Part shown: one piece after another, positions 33,590-46,155 of the stretch
Layout of the letters: every line of letters starts with the position of its first letter
How positions within the stretch are numbered: the stretch's first letter is position 1
Assembly (NCBI GenBank): GCA_003508835.1
Contig: PUFA01000072.1
Coordinates: 2,046,001 to 2,110,000, forward strand
DNA: 64,000 nt
From: Eonycteris spelaea
Taxonomy: Eukaryota; Chordata; Mammalia; Chiroptera; Pteropodidae
Direction: 5' to 3'
The notes under the pieces: model-generated
The model's input: the letters and a program-made list of their open reading frames with translations, nothing else
The model's database searches: none
Told to the model about the DNA's origin: nothing
Translations under genes and position numbers: made by a program

Positions 33590-33880
33590 ATAAATTCCAA
33601 GAAGAAACAATACAGGACTCAGTGTTACCCGTTACCTCAACCCCCAAAACCCCAGAAGTCTAAATCAAAACCCCAATACTCGGAAATTTAAAAGAACTTT
33701 TGACAAACTTTTGCTCATAGTGGAAATCAAAACTGTAGTTACAAACAACAGAAAATAACAACAGGTGCTAAAGGAAGGCAGAGCTGTAATCAGAAGCAAG
33801 ATAAACAAATGAAAACATGACTATTACGTGACTCTTAGGCTTAAACCCACCTAAATCCAAATTTGGATGTCATTTAACTA
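33590..33880 (+). mobile_element. L1M ORF2 fragment, right of the RPL30 insertion
   Basis: 'taaattccaagaagaaacaa' and 'ctcggaaatttaaaagaact' continue the L1 ORF2 region interrupted by the pseudogene. Confidence 0.5.
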
Positions 33881-34759
33881 TGATATGTGAGATGCATAGG
33901 AACTCGGGTCAAAGGAACGCCAGGAGGAATGCCGGACAAGCTGGCCACAGAATGCCACCGTCCATGACTCCGAAAAGCCCATGCCTGCCTTTTCAAAAAG
34001 GCCACTTTGTCCCCAGGTGATAATGGGAGCCAGCCCCTGAGTCGGCTCAGAGGACCTCCCTCTCCTCTGTGCTGCCTCCAATGTGCTCAAGCGTAAGCTT
34101 AATAACATTTGGAAATTTTTCTGGGGTTTCCTCTTGATTTGTCTTGGGGAACCCAAGAACCCCAATGCCTGGAACATATGGACACGCTGACATATACACA
34201 TTCGGAGAGAGAGAACAGATTCTCCAAAATAGTAAAAAGGAGTAATCTCTGGGTTATGAAATTTCTATTTTCTTCTAGATTTCCTAAAGAGCCTCAATGA
34301 GCTTGTAGCGCCTTTACCAGCAGAACAAAACCTAATTTATAGTCACGGGAGGGTAGGAACAAAACAAAACACCACCATCTTGCCGAAATGATCAAGATAA
34401 TTAAAATTCTCTTCTATGCTTTGACTTTTGAGCTGAATAGCCTGCTGATGCTTATTATAAGCCTGTTTCTACTACCTTTCAGCACAGTTCCATCCTCTCG
34501 TCTTGTGCTTGGGAGTCAGGTAAGGTGTGCACTGGCTGACAACTTTTAACCACCGTTGTCTCTCTTTTTAGGAAAAATCAAGCATTCAGACAGGTGGTGA
34601 CAGCATGGTGACCGCTACTATGTTTTAAGGTTGTCTCATATGACACTCAACGTTACAGAAGTGACAGGGAAAAAACAGAAGGGCTGGAGGGAATTTCCTT
34701 TTGCATCGTTGCCATATATTGTTCTGGTTTTTCTTTTTTAAACAAATAGGTAGGAAATA

Positions 34760-36590
34760 ATATAAATGGCACTTCGAATATCACAAGCAATCCCAGATGA
34801 AATTCACATAAAAAAAAAAAGAGTGTCAGTAAAGGTAATTATGCAATTTAAAAAATAGTATAACGCGTATTTTTCTTCTTGTCTTAACTGACTTAAAAAG
34901 CGACGGTATAACATATAAACATTAATTGTATTGCTGGGCTCAAACGTATAGAAATGTAATATATTTGACAATACAAGCACAAATGAGGTGAGTGGGAGCA
35001 AAGCCGTATTAGAGTAAGGAAACGGTACCAGATGGTAACTCGCATCCACAGACACAAATGAAGGCAGCCAGAAGCAATAAATTAGAAGGTTAATAAAACA
35101 AACTCTATAAATATGTACTCCCTCTTCTTCTCCCAGCTTCTTCAACAGACCTAAAACTATAAAGTGATAATTATAACAGTGTATATAATATATAGATGCG
35201 ACATGCATACCAATGACAGTATAAAAAGAGGGAACAGGGCAACAGACCTACACAGGACGAATGTTTCTACTTTGCACTGGAATTAAGTTAGTATAGATCT
35301 GAGGTAGATTCTGATAAGTTGTGATATATATGAAGCTAAGGGCACCTACTAAGAATATCACTTTAAAAAGTTTTAAAAATCATTAAAATAATGTAAATGC
35401 TACACTAAAAAATACTCACTTAATGAAAAAGAAAGCAGTAAAGGGAAAACAGAGGAACAAAAATGACATGAGATACAGACAGCAAAAAGTAAAATATCAG
35501 CTGTAAACCCAACTACATCAACAATATTGAATGTGAGTTGATTAAGCAATCCAGTTAAAAAGCAGAGACAGTCAGACTTGATAAGAAACAAGATCCAACT
35601 ATCTGCTGTCTGCAAGAGAGTTTAGATGTAAAGTTACAAATGGATTGAAAGTAAAGATGGAAAAAAATACTATGTAAACAGGAGCCACAAGAAAGCTGGA
35701 CTGGCTATACTAATATCGGATCATGTAGACTTTAAGACAAAAACTGTTATCGGAGATGAAGAGGAACATTTAATAACGATAAAAGAGTAAATAAATCCAT
35801 TGGGAAGATATAACTATAAACACGTATGCACCTAACAGAGCCCTGAAATATATAAAGCAAAAAGTGACAGAACTGATGGAAGAAATATATGATTAAATAG
35901 TTGGAGGCTTCAAGAGCCCTTCAATAACATATAGAACAGCTAGGCAGAAGGTCAACCAGGAAACAAAAGACGTGAACAATACTTTAAACGAACCAGACCT
36001 AACATGTCTGTAGACACTGCACCCAACACAGCAGAATACACTCTTTTCAATGCACATGAACGTCTCTGGGATAGACCATATGCTAGCCAAGAAAACAAAC
36101 TTCAATAAATTTTAAAGGGTTGAATTCACACAAGGCGCATTCTCTGACAACGATAGAAAGAAGTTAGAATTTTGAGAAATTCACAAATATGTGGATTCTT
36201 AACTCTTAAATAACCAATGGGTCAAAGAAGAAATCACCAGGGATATTAGTAAATAACTTTTAGGTGAATAAAAATAAAGATACAATATACAGAAACAGAT
36301 GGGATGCCGCTAAAACAGTGCCTAAAGAGAAATGTATAGCGGTAAGTGCAATTATTAAAAAAGAGAGATCTCAAATCAATAACCGAACCTGCCACTTGAA
36401 GATATTGGAAGAAGGGCAAACTAAAATGAAAGCAAGCTGTAAAAAGGAAATAATATTGATCAGAGTGAAAATTATGAAATAGAGAGTGGAAAAACAACAG
36501 AGAGACCCAACGAAACCAAAAATGGTGCTTTGAAAGATCAACAAAATTGACAAATCTTGACTGACCAAGCACTGCTTTGTTAACATTGTT
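34760..36590 (+). mobile_element. L1M fragment, inter-ORF to reverse-transcriptase region
   Basis: From 35300 the L1 ORF2 blocks are in order: 'caacaatattgaatgtgagt', 'ctgtctgcaagagagttta', 'gaaagctggactggctatac', 'acgtatgcacctaacagagc', 'ttgagaaattcacaaatatg' and 'aatgggtcaaagaagaaatc'. It stops at about 36590, within the RT region. Stops are frequent and no ORF is intact. Confidence 0.85.
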
Positions 36591-37139
36591 TTCCAGGTCT
36601 CCCCTTTGCCCCATAGAGAAAGGGTTCTAGAAAGATTTTAGCTTTTCAGCAGAAAGGTTGAAAACTTGCTGTTCACTAGTTTTGCACATGAGGCTGCCTA
36701 TTCCTGGCATAGCAAAGCAATTATTGCCTCTGTGCCTTGTTAGCTGCTTTCGATAAGACCTGTTTCGTACCTACCTGAGAAAACACAGGGAGATCTTAGT
36801 AGCTGCTTTGTGTTTTGTTTATACAACGCTGTTTTCATCTGCTCTACACTTCCAGGCTCATACAGAAGAAAATGAAAACAACTCACATTCAATAGAGTGG
36901 TCAATTAGTCCTATTCCAGACCCCTGGAAGGTTGGAGACAACACCGGGGCTGGAAAGAAGTGACCCAGAGTGTGAGATGGTGACTGGGCGACGTGGCCCC
37001 CCTTTTCCCTCCAAGACAGAACCAGCCACCAGGATTCTATTGCCGGCTCTGTGACCCTTCGGTAAGTTTCAGTTACTACACTCATTCATGAGATGAAGCA
37101 GTTCAATAAGTGATGCGATTTCTCCCAATTCCTACCAAC

Positions 37140-37620
37140 TTTCACCCAGTTCTAGAGTGGGAAATCCAGGAGTTGTCATCCTTGATGCTTCCCCGACCCT
37201 CTCGTCAACACGTCCTGTCGATTTATTTCTCAATAACTCTCACCTCCGCGACTCCTCTCCACCCCACAGCCGTCCCCCTGATCTGAGATACAAACACTTT
37301 CCTCTGGACCCTATAACAGCTTCCAAGAGGAGTACCCAAATCCATTCTCGTCCCTCTCTGTTCCTTTCTACTCACTGCATTCTGCTTCTTTTTGTTTCCC
37401 AGGACAAATCCCTTCAACCGGAATAAAGCCCTGTCTTCAGCATGGCCTATGACAGATGCCCTGGTAGACTGACTGACTAGGTGCCTCTTCCAGTGTGTGC
37501 CTTAGACACATTGGCCTACTCGCCTCCTCCTTTGCATTCACGCTCTCAACCTCCTTCCCTTTGCCTAATTCATACCCCACTAAACTCACTCCTGGTAACA
37601 CCTCGTCCTTTCCTTCATGA
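37140..37620 (+). repeat. L2 LINE fragment
   Basis: 'cacgtcctgtcgatttattt', 'tcagcatggcctatgacaga' and 'tttgcattcacgctctcaac' run in the same order as the L2 ORF 3' part and UTR. Strongly diverged. Confidence 0.45.
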
Positions 37621-38196
37621 GAAAGGGTTAAAGTGAGGCTAGGAAGGACAAATGCTACTACTACCCCATGGCAGACAGCACTTCCTGTCTGTCAGAAGCC
37701 TAAATGTCGCCTACAATCCTCTTCAACACAGTGTTCCAAGCAGCCACTGTAGATGGATCAGGCTGGTGGTTTTATGCCTTTTTTCTGCTTCGGTACTTGG
37801 GCCAAACCATTCCTCAAATCTTCAACATCCTGAATTTTCCGTCCTCCTTAAGAAGCTTGCATTGTTACCCCACAAATCTGCTTTCACGCATCTAAACCAA
37901 ATTTGCATGACAATTTAAATCCATTTCCTGGAAATGATTGTGCTTTCCTAAAAATCCAGAGAGCTGAAAACAGCCTACTGACCTAAAAAAAAAATACAAG
38001 TGAATCCTAAAACACTATGACTTTATGAAACAAGAAGAGCACTAAGAAATAATTCATAAGCCATGGTGCGGCTACGTAATGAGGGCTGTCTACGTCATCA
38101 CGTTCACTTTCCTCTTATTACTTTACTGTCGATCCACATGATATTTTCAGAATGCTGAATGCAATGGTGCATCTAATGTGCTTCTATTACAACATT

Positions 38197-38370
38197 AACA
38201 GCTAATGCTTACTGAACAAATTCATTCCGTACCAGATGGTCTAACAGCTTTTTGTACACTACCTCCTTTAATCCTCCGTAATAACTCTAAAAGGTAGGTG
38301 CGATTATAATCACCCTCCCATTGTGCAAACGAGGAAACTGAGGCACGAGCAAAGCAGAAGAGCAAAATGA
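38197..38370 (+). repeat. MIR SINE
   Basis: 'cctcctttaatcctccgtaa', 'aaaggtaggtgcgattataa' and 'aaacgaggaaactgaggcac'. Confidence 0.85.
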
Positions 38371-38944
38371 AAGAATTTTCAAGCATGTTAGGATTCAGAA
38401 AGTTGATGTCTCCCATGCTTTTTCTTCTGTGGAAGTTCTAAGAGGGGCATACCCATTCAAGAGGCTGAAAAGTAAGGGAATAAAACATCAACAAAAAACA
38501 TAAGAACAAATTCAATAAGATGCTGTGCCAAGGCGTGAAAGGGTGGGGGTAGTGGTGGGCTGGAAGGCGATGACGATGGCTCTGAGACGGGGAAGCCACG
38601 TAATAACCGAGAGCAAGTTCAGCACCCTAGAGGATGAAAACAAATTATTTTCTCTCTATGAAAAAGAAAGGGAAGTAGGAAGCCAAGGAAAATGAAAAGG
38701 TTGAAGTCGATTGTAGGAAAAAAGAATTCATTTGAACCTTGATACATTAAATATTGTCTTTCAGGTAGTCTACGGGTTGTGATATTGATCCTATAGAAAA
38801 GATAACATAACTCTAGTACCGAGGCCTGCAGTGAGCAATGTCTACATAGCAATAATTGCATCTATGTTGTGTACTGGTGTTCAACATTTAGAACCAACCT
38901 CAAGATCTTAGGATTAGAGAATGGAATGTAACCGTTAAGAGTTT

Positions 38945-39335
38945 TTTTCATTGAGATAGAACTCACAGATCATAAAACGCACCCTTTTAAAGTTTAAGAG
39001 GGTAGTTTTTAGTATATGCACATGGTTGCACAACCATGTCCGCTAATTTCAGAACACTTTCATCAGTCTAAAAAGAATCCCTGTGCCTCCAAGCAGTTAA
39101 TTCCCATTCCCCAGCCTCGGGCAACCACTAATCCGGTTTTGGTCTCTATGAGTTTGTCTATTCTGGACAGCTCGTGTAAATAGAATTACACAATATGGCC
39201 TTTTGTGTCTGGGTTCTTTCACTTAGCATATTTTCAAAGTTCATTCATCTTGTAGCATGTATCACTATTTCATTCCTTTTTATGGCCAAATAATATTCCA
39301 TTGTACGGATATACTATATTTATTTATCCAGAATC
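38945..39335 (-). mobile_element. L1M 3' end, reverse
   Basis: 'cattgagatagaactcacag', 'tggttgcacaaccatgtccg', 'ggtctctatgagtttgtcta' and 'ccaaataatattccattgta'. Sense with PITPNC1. Confidence 0.87.
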
Positions 39336-39344
39336 TTGGCAATG

Positions 39345-40069
39345 TAATAGTAAAAGTAAATTAGAGAGAAAAATGGAAGGAAGGGTTAGGCCCTAATATT
39401 TTACTTATAAGAGAAAAAGAATATTGCCTAAAATTGATACAACAAGATATAGAGGCAGAAATGTATTACCAAGAATAACAAAGGTAACCAAGAGAAGAAC
39501 TAAAAATAATTGTTGAAAATTATTTAGCCATTAGGAGGGGCTGCAGAGCTGAGGGGAAATTAAATCCTCCTTGACTCATTTACACACTGGTGGGGATGGG
39601 GGGATGAATAAGTCTAAATCTAACAGTTGAGCAACAGCACATAAGAATTCATTTAAGATTACAAAGGCTCACCAAGGGGAAGAGGTAAAACAGACGGACT
39701 TGCCTCTGGGCTACAGGAAGCAGGAAAGAGGCAGACTAGCTATTCATCCCAAGTTCTTTATTATTTGATATGTTTTTCTTACCTTGAACAATAAAGGATT
39801 ATTTATTAGAACCCCCTCCCCCCCACCCCGAATTTAGAAACAACACAGGATTGGCAACTTTACTAAGTTAGTACATAATTTTTACTTCATATTATTTAAA
39901 AATAATGTTAATAACCTGGTTTTACCATCTTTACACCAAAAAAGGAGGAAATGATATAATTTTAGTATCAAGACAATCCTTTCAAGTTGAAGAAGCTATC
40001 TTTCTCAATTTGCATTAGAACAGAGGGTAGGAGTCACCGAGTTCGTGGAAGAAGGGGTGGGAAAGGAGA
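39345..40069 (+). repeat. Old LINE-like sequence, unassigned
   Basis: A-rich DNA with 'ttatttgatatgtttttctt' and a C-run at 39817-39829, resembling decayed L1 3' UTR. No gene seen. Confidence 0.3.
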
Positions 40070-41610
40070 AAGAAGAATAAAGCTGGAGAACTCCAGCTTC
40101 ATAATTTCAAAGCTCAATAGAGAGCTACAGTAATCAAAACAGTACAGCACTGACATAAATACAAACATAAACCAGAAATAAACCTTCATTATATGGTACA
40201 ATAATCTTTGAGAATGGTGCCAAGACTACACAATGGGGAAAGGACAGTCTCTTCAACAAATGGTTTTGGGAAAACTGGATTCCCCATTTAAAAGAACGAA
40301 GATGGGCCCTTTACTTAGATCATGTACAAAAATTAACTCAGAATGGATTAAAGACTTAAATACTCAGATCTGAAACTATAAAACTCCTAGGAGAAGTCAC
40401 AGAGGGAAAGCTTTGGTCATTGGGTTGGGCGGTGATTTCTTGGATATGACACCAAGACACCAGCAATGAAACCAAAAATAGACAAATTGGACCACATCCA
40501 ACTTAAAATCTGTGCAGCAAAGGGTACAATCGTTAGAGTGAAAATGCAGCCTCCAGAATGGGCGAAAATATCTGCAAACTGTGTATCAGGATAAGGAGTT
40601 CCTATCCACAATATGGACGTAACTCCTACAACTCAATAACAAAAAAACAGATAATGTGATTTAAAAAAATGGATAAAGAACTTGAATAGCCATTTCTCCA
40701 AAGAAGATATACAAATGGCCAACAAACATATAAAAAGATGTTCAGCATCACATTTGCATCTCATCAGGGAAATGCAAATCAAAACCAAAATGAGGTATTA
40801 CCTCATACCCATTAGGATGGCTACAAAGAAAGAAAAAGAAAAGAAACAAAGAGAGAGAGAGAGAGAAAGAAGGAAGGAAGGAAGGAAGGAAGGAAGGAAG
40901 GAAGGAAGGAAGGAAGGAAGGGAGGAGGGAGGGAGAGGAGGGAGGGAGGGAGGGGAAAAGAAAATAACAAATGTTGGCAAGGATGTGGAGAAATTGAATT
41001 TGAAACCCTTGGGTACTATTAGTGGGAATGTAAAATGGGTCAGGCACTATGAAAAACAGTATGGAGGGTCCTCAAAAGTTACAAACAGAACTACCATATG
41101 ATCCAGCAATCACATTTCTGGGTATATATCCAAAAAGAATTAAAAATATAATCTCAAAGAGTTATTTCACACCCTGTTCAATGCAGCATTACTCATAATA
41201 GCCAAGATGAGAAAGCATCTGTTCATCAATGAATGGATAAAGAAAATGCGGTATACACATACAGTGGAATGGAAAAGCTATCGTATGCTATAATGTGAAT
41301 GAACTCAGAACTATTATACTAGGCGAAATAAACCAATCACAGAATAGCAAAATACTGTGTAATTCCACTTACATAAGACTTCTAAAGTACTCAAACTCAT
41401 AGAAACAGAAAGCAGAGTGGCTGTCGCCATGGCTGCCAGGGAAACGAATGCTATCCTATGTGTACTGAGTTTCAGTCACGCAAGATGAAAACATTCGAGG
41501 GCTCTGTTGTACATCGATGTGCATAAAGTTAACAACATTGTACTGGATACTTAAAAACTGTTGAGCGTAAATTTACGTTATGTGTTTTTTACCTCAAAAA
41601 GAGAGACAGA
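40070..41610 (+). mobile_element. L1MA/MB-like LINE, ORF2 C-terminal region and 3' UTR
   Basis: The best preserved L1 of the window. It reads 'gagagctacagtaatcaaaa', then a block translating as [15 protein letters not shown] (from about 40688), then 'accatatgatccagcaatca', 'aatgaatggataaagaaaat' and the terminal '...gtgttttttacctcaaaa'. The reading is broken by stops and by a GA/GGAA microsatellite (40825-40960). Antisense to PITPNC1. Confidence 0.93.
40825..40960. repeat. Purine microsatellite: GAAA / GA / (GGAA)n / GGGA
   Basis: A 136-base, almost pure purine tract with about a dozen consecutive GGAA units at 40871-40920. It lies inside an L1, replacing the short A-rich stretch between 'aggatggctac' and 'aataacaaatgttggcaagg'. 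Confidence 0.97.
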
Positions 41611-41852
41611 CAGACAGAGGTGGGGCAAGAAGAGGGCATGGCTGTTAGTGGTGGGGAAGTGAGCCTAGAGCCCAGCAAGAGGTCAGACCATGAGTGAGAA
41701 CGCTCACCTTTATCAGGAGAGCTTGTGATCTTATGAGAAAGATCCCTTTGGCAGTAGTAAGAAAAACAGACATAGTTTCACCACGGTCTTTCTCCATCAC
41801 TAGGAGGTAAGTTCCTTGAGAGGGGAGATCTTGTCTCTGGTACTAAGTAAGC

Positions 41853-42040
41853 TAGAGTTGCCAGATTCAACAAATGAAAATATAGGGCGCCCAGTTAAAA
41901 CTGAATTTATGATAAACAACAATAACTTTTTAGTATAAATATGCCTCAGGCAATATTTTGAGACATAATAAAAAAAGATTTGTTGTTTATGTGCAACTCA
42001 AATTTTACTGGGCATCCTATATTTTATCTGACAACTCTAT
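41853..42040. mobile_element. Palindromic hAT MITE, MER53-like
   Basis: The left arm ('agagttgccagattc', 'ggcgcccagttaaa', 'tttatgataaacaac') and right arm ('gttgtttatgtgcaac', 'tttactgggcatcc', 'atctgacaactct') are inverted copies of one another, so the whole element can fold into one long hairpin. The family is remembered as MER53; the palindrome itself is plain in the sequence. Confidence 0.75.
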
Positions 42041-42589
42041 ATATATAGACTCAGTAAGTATGACAGAAAAGAAGGAAATAGAAGTAACTGAAAAAACAGA
42101 ACATTCAAATTTGAAGATAAATCCACCAGACATTCTTTATTAAGGTCACAAAGCTATCTTTACTAAGCAACCTTGTCTCCTGCTGGAAGTATTTGCTGTT
42201 AAACAGGGTCAAGAGGAGCCACGGACAAGACCCACGTCATCAGACACGCAAAGCCAAGGCTCTGCTGGGCTGCTCCCCCCATCCACCACCATCGCTACCA
42301 CCAGTCTACACATCCACCACTTGCCCCCAACCGAAAGACAAGAAGGGTGAGTTTGCCCAGGAGCCGCCATCCTATTTAAGTGGCTGCAAAGGCAAGACAC
42401 CAGCAAAAAATGTACAGTCCTTACTTGTTTGCTGAGTGAATCTGGGCAATTAATCAGACTTTTCTGGAAAGGATCCATTCACAGTAGTAATTGAAACCAT
42501 AAAATGCCTACCTACGACTACATTTACAAAAACAAAAAATCTACAATGCCTATATGAAGAGAGGGATAAAATTTTATAGAAGAACGTTA

Positions 42590-43555
42590 AAAATAAAGAA
42601 CTAGAATAAGGGGAAAAACTTAGAGAGGAATTATATTTTATATAGGGTTAGATTCTAAATTCACTATGTGAGGAAACAGGGGAGAATATTTTTATAGCCT
42701 TGGAATGTAGAAGGCATTTCAAAGCACGACAAGAAATCTGGGAGCCACAAAAGAGAAGATTAACAGATTGACGGTGAAACAATTTTAAATTCCTCTATAA
42801 TAAAAAGACAAAAACAAAATGTAAACATATGCTCACATAAGCTCTAACAATAGGCTGGGACAAAAATATCTGAAACATAATATTGAAGATTAACAGTCCT
42901 AATATATAAAGAGTTCCTAAAATCAATTAAAAAGATAAACAATCCAATAAAAACCGATGAGGGAAAGGATATGAAGGGGCATGTTTCTAAAGAGGGTATA
43001 CACATGGATAATAAACATAAGATGCTGACCTCATTAAGAATCAGGGAAATGCAAATTAAATCAACCATGAGATGTTTGTTTAACGTGTTAGCGAAAACTT
43101 TGATTTAGGGCACAGCGGCAGTGGGGGCAGTGTGGAGAACCAGGTGCCCAGTGACTGCTGGCAGGACTATAAAGAGCTACAGCTATGAGGTGGAAAGGCA
43201 AGGTGGCGAGGTGTCTCAGAAATGAAGATGTGCACGTTTGGGCCAGGACTTCCACCTTAGGAATGCATCCTGGGAAAAGACACACAAGGCACAAAGACAG
43301 AAACACACGAACGAACCCAAAGTTTATGGAGACGGAGATTTATCTTATTTGTAACAGCACAAAAATGAATGTCCGCCGTTAAGGGAACAGTTACATTGTT
43401 GTTCATCTGTTTAAGGAGCTGCCGTTATAAAGAACGTGGTAGATATAAGGGGACCTGCGCAGAGAAGACTTCCATTGTAAATTAAATTTTTAAGAAGAGA
43501 GTTTATAATAATGTATCTTGTATGGACATTTATGTTTTTTTTAAAAAAGCACCTA
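42590..43555 (+). mobile_element. L1M 3' portion, diverged
   Basis: 'atataaagagttcctaaaat', 'aatccaataaaaaccgatga', 'atcagggaaatgcaaattaa', 'gaatgcatcctgggaaaaga' and 'acagcacaaaaatgaatgtc' are the L1M ORF2 end and UTR. Confidence 0.75.
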
Positions 43556-45829
43556 CATAAGTCTTAGTCTCATGTTTGTAAATGCACAAAATGAGGTTTG
43601 AAAAAACAGCACATTTTTTACTATGGTGAGTCCTGCAGAGAAAGGCAGAACTGGGAAGATGGAAAGAGGATTTCTTACTCTAAATATATATGGATTACAT
43701 ATGGATTGCGTATGTATTACTTTTAAATTTTAAAAAAAGCCATTTTTGAGAATATCACCCTCAACCTTCTCTATTCTAAACAGAAAAACTTCTGCTAACC
43801 TTCCATGGTAACATAAACACTTTCAGTCACCATGGATGAGTCTGGGTTAAAATCATCCCTGAAGCCTGGCAAGAGTGAACTCATTCTTTCTAAGACGAAT
43901 TGCATCTACCACTCTCAGGACTCAGCGAGAGGGATAATGAGTGCTTTCCACGGGTCTCAGAGCAGAATTCAAATGCTGGGCTGTCTGTTGACTCGACCAT
44001 TCTACAGTAAACATGGGGAGACTGGGACTCAAGTTTGGGGTAATACTCGTTATGAACGGGCCCAAGCTAACTCGTTTTTTTACAAAGACAAGCAATAACT
44101 CAACTCAAGCAATATGACTCAACTCAAAGGGAGCCATGAGTGGAACTTAGATGCCTCCCGGAATTAGTTAAAAAGTTGTGTATTTGGTTATGCAATTAGA
44201 GGACTGAAAATAGTTTTCACGTCATTTACATGGGGGAACTACTGTATGTAAGAATCTGTGGTTAAGTAGGAAGAGGGAATGGAGAAGAAAAATCATGGGA
44301 AGAGGAAATACCTCCCTCACGAAAGAAGCTGTTTGTTAAAGAAATGGTTATTTTGAAGTTTCATTCTTTTTCCCCCCCAATTTAAGTGTGCTCTCTGGCA
44401 TTTTTTCCTCTAAGGACAAGTGTTATGCTTGGCACTACTCCAAAAGTGCTCTCTATAGTTCCTGCAACACTTTCTTCTCAGAATTCAATTCCCAGCAACG
44501 CCAAGGATGCATTTGTATTTCAGAATTTCCAAAATCATAAGCATTAAGAAATGGAAAATAATCAAATGAAAGATGGCCAAATACAGAGAAACTGTCCCAG
44601 ATCCAAAGACATTTGTCTCTGCAGTACCTTCTAAATGCTGACTATATGTCTTCAATTAAAAAACAAAACAAAACAAAATTCAAAAAAAAACCTCTCTATT
44701 GCAGTCATGGTGAAAACGTAATGGAATCAGCTAACTGTTCTCTCGCCATCAGTTGCTGTGTGTGCCACACCCAGGGCTGGATCATTCAGGACTGGCCGGC
44801 TGTACTGTGGTAACAAAGAACCCCAAGATCTCCACGACTCAAAACAGAAAAAAGTTCACTTCTTGCTCCGACAGGAGTGCTCTGACCCTCCTAGTCACTG
44901 GGGACATAGGCTGACAGAGAAGACATCTTTTTGGACTTTGCTAGTCACCACACGAAGGGGGAAAGAGAGAACTCTGGGAGGCCTAGGGGGCAGTACAGCA
45001 AAAACAAATGTTTGCACAGGAAGAAAGGTTTATATATGCAGTGTATATGCAAATATATTCAGCAGTGCTTAACTCTGGGTGTCGGGTTTGTAAGGATTTT
45101 CTAGGGGATCTGTATCTTACTCATTCTGCAAGAAGATGCATTGCTTTTGTATTAGAAAAGCAAAGACTTCTCCTTTGTAATGATGGCTAGGTTGCTACCA
45201 CCACACCTTCTCCTTTCCAAACCCCACTCAAGTACTTCAAGGTCAAACCCGCCCTCCCCCGTTTCCATAAGGATCTAAGGGCATCTGGCAAATTCGAAGC
45301 AGCACCTCCTCTTTAGACAGCTGGGGACTCTGAATTTTAATCTCGTCTATTCCTCTGCACCGCACTATTTCCACATACGTATCAAATCAGGATTAGAAAT
45401 ACTGCATATCATTTGGTTGCTTCCGAAGTTATAGAGCACAGAACTTGAAAGCTGGAGAGTTAAAACTGGAGTTCTTAAAAGGCTGCAAATGTATGTCAGA
45501 GACTCGAAATGGAGGATACAGCAGCTGTGCTATTCATCGTTCCAGTGATGGGTTAAGAATATTTAAAATTCACAGTCAGTACTCTATCTAGCCTCTCTGA
45601 TTCCCAGAACCTGAATCGCTCTAACACTTGCCCAGCCCGTTACCTGGCTCTTCTGAGATGTGGAGTATTACTCATTGTGAATGCAGAGTTCCTATTTAAG
45701 GGGCCTTGATCCTGGAAAACCCTATGTCCAACACTTGGACCTCAGGAAATATACATTAAAGGATGGTTACTGATATCACCATTGGAGTCTCCATTTAACA
45801 AAGGACTCCAAATATGATTGGATGCTTTA
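43556..45829. other. Intron 1 interval, mostly unassigned
   Basis: Only the possible LTR fragment at 44.8-45.0 kb stands out. Otherwise AT-rich intronic DNA. Confidence 0.5.
44795..44990 (-). mobile_element. Possible LTR-like fragment, reverse orientation
   Basis: 'tgtggtaacaaagaacccca', 'cgactcaaaacagaaaaa' and 'ggctgacagagaag' resemble a common mammalian LTR read backwards (gctgtaacaaa...cttaaaacaacaaa). Only a part remains. Confidence 0.35.
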
Positions 45830-46155
45830 AAAATGAATTGTAAAATTATCTGTCAATATCTACTAAAGCGGACCATACTGATAGCCTATGACCCAACAGT
45901 TCAACTCCTGAGAATATTACCCTAAAAGTGCACATATATGTTCACCAAAAGACGCACAACAGAATCAGAACAGTATTACTTGTAATGGCCCCCAAAAGGA
46001 AGCTACTCAAAGGCCCCCAAGAAGGAGAATAAATAAATTGTGGTGGCATATTCACATAGACAGCAATAAGAACGGTGAAGTACAATGATGTGGACACATC
46101 TCACAGTCGACAGAAGGAACTTGACACAGAAACCATATACGGCAGGATTCCGCTT
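45830..46155 (+). mobile_element. L1M 3' portion, left part (split by Tigger)
   Basis: 'gacccaacagttcaactcct', 'aaaagtgcacatatatgttc', 'taaattgtggtggcatattc' and 'gaacggtgaagtacaatgat' form an L1M 3' region. It continues at 46786. Confidence 0.78.

Noticed and set aside
36600..36870. Possible LTR or DNA element after the L1 at 36.6 kb
   Set aside because: Some LTR-like rhythm but no matched ends or recognised family; left unassigned.
40682..41101. 139-residue plus-strand open frame rich in EGRK repeats
   Set aside because: It is L1 ORF2 remnant ([13 protein letters not shown]) read through the GGAA microsatellite, not a gene.
43430..43480. Possible U6-like snRNA remnant ('cctgcgcagagaagac')
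   Set aside because: Only a few bases agree with U6 and the context is an L1M tail.
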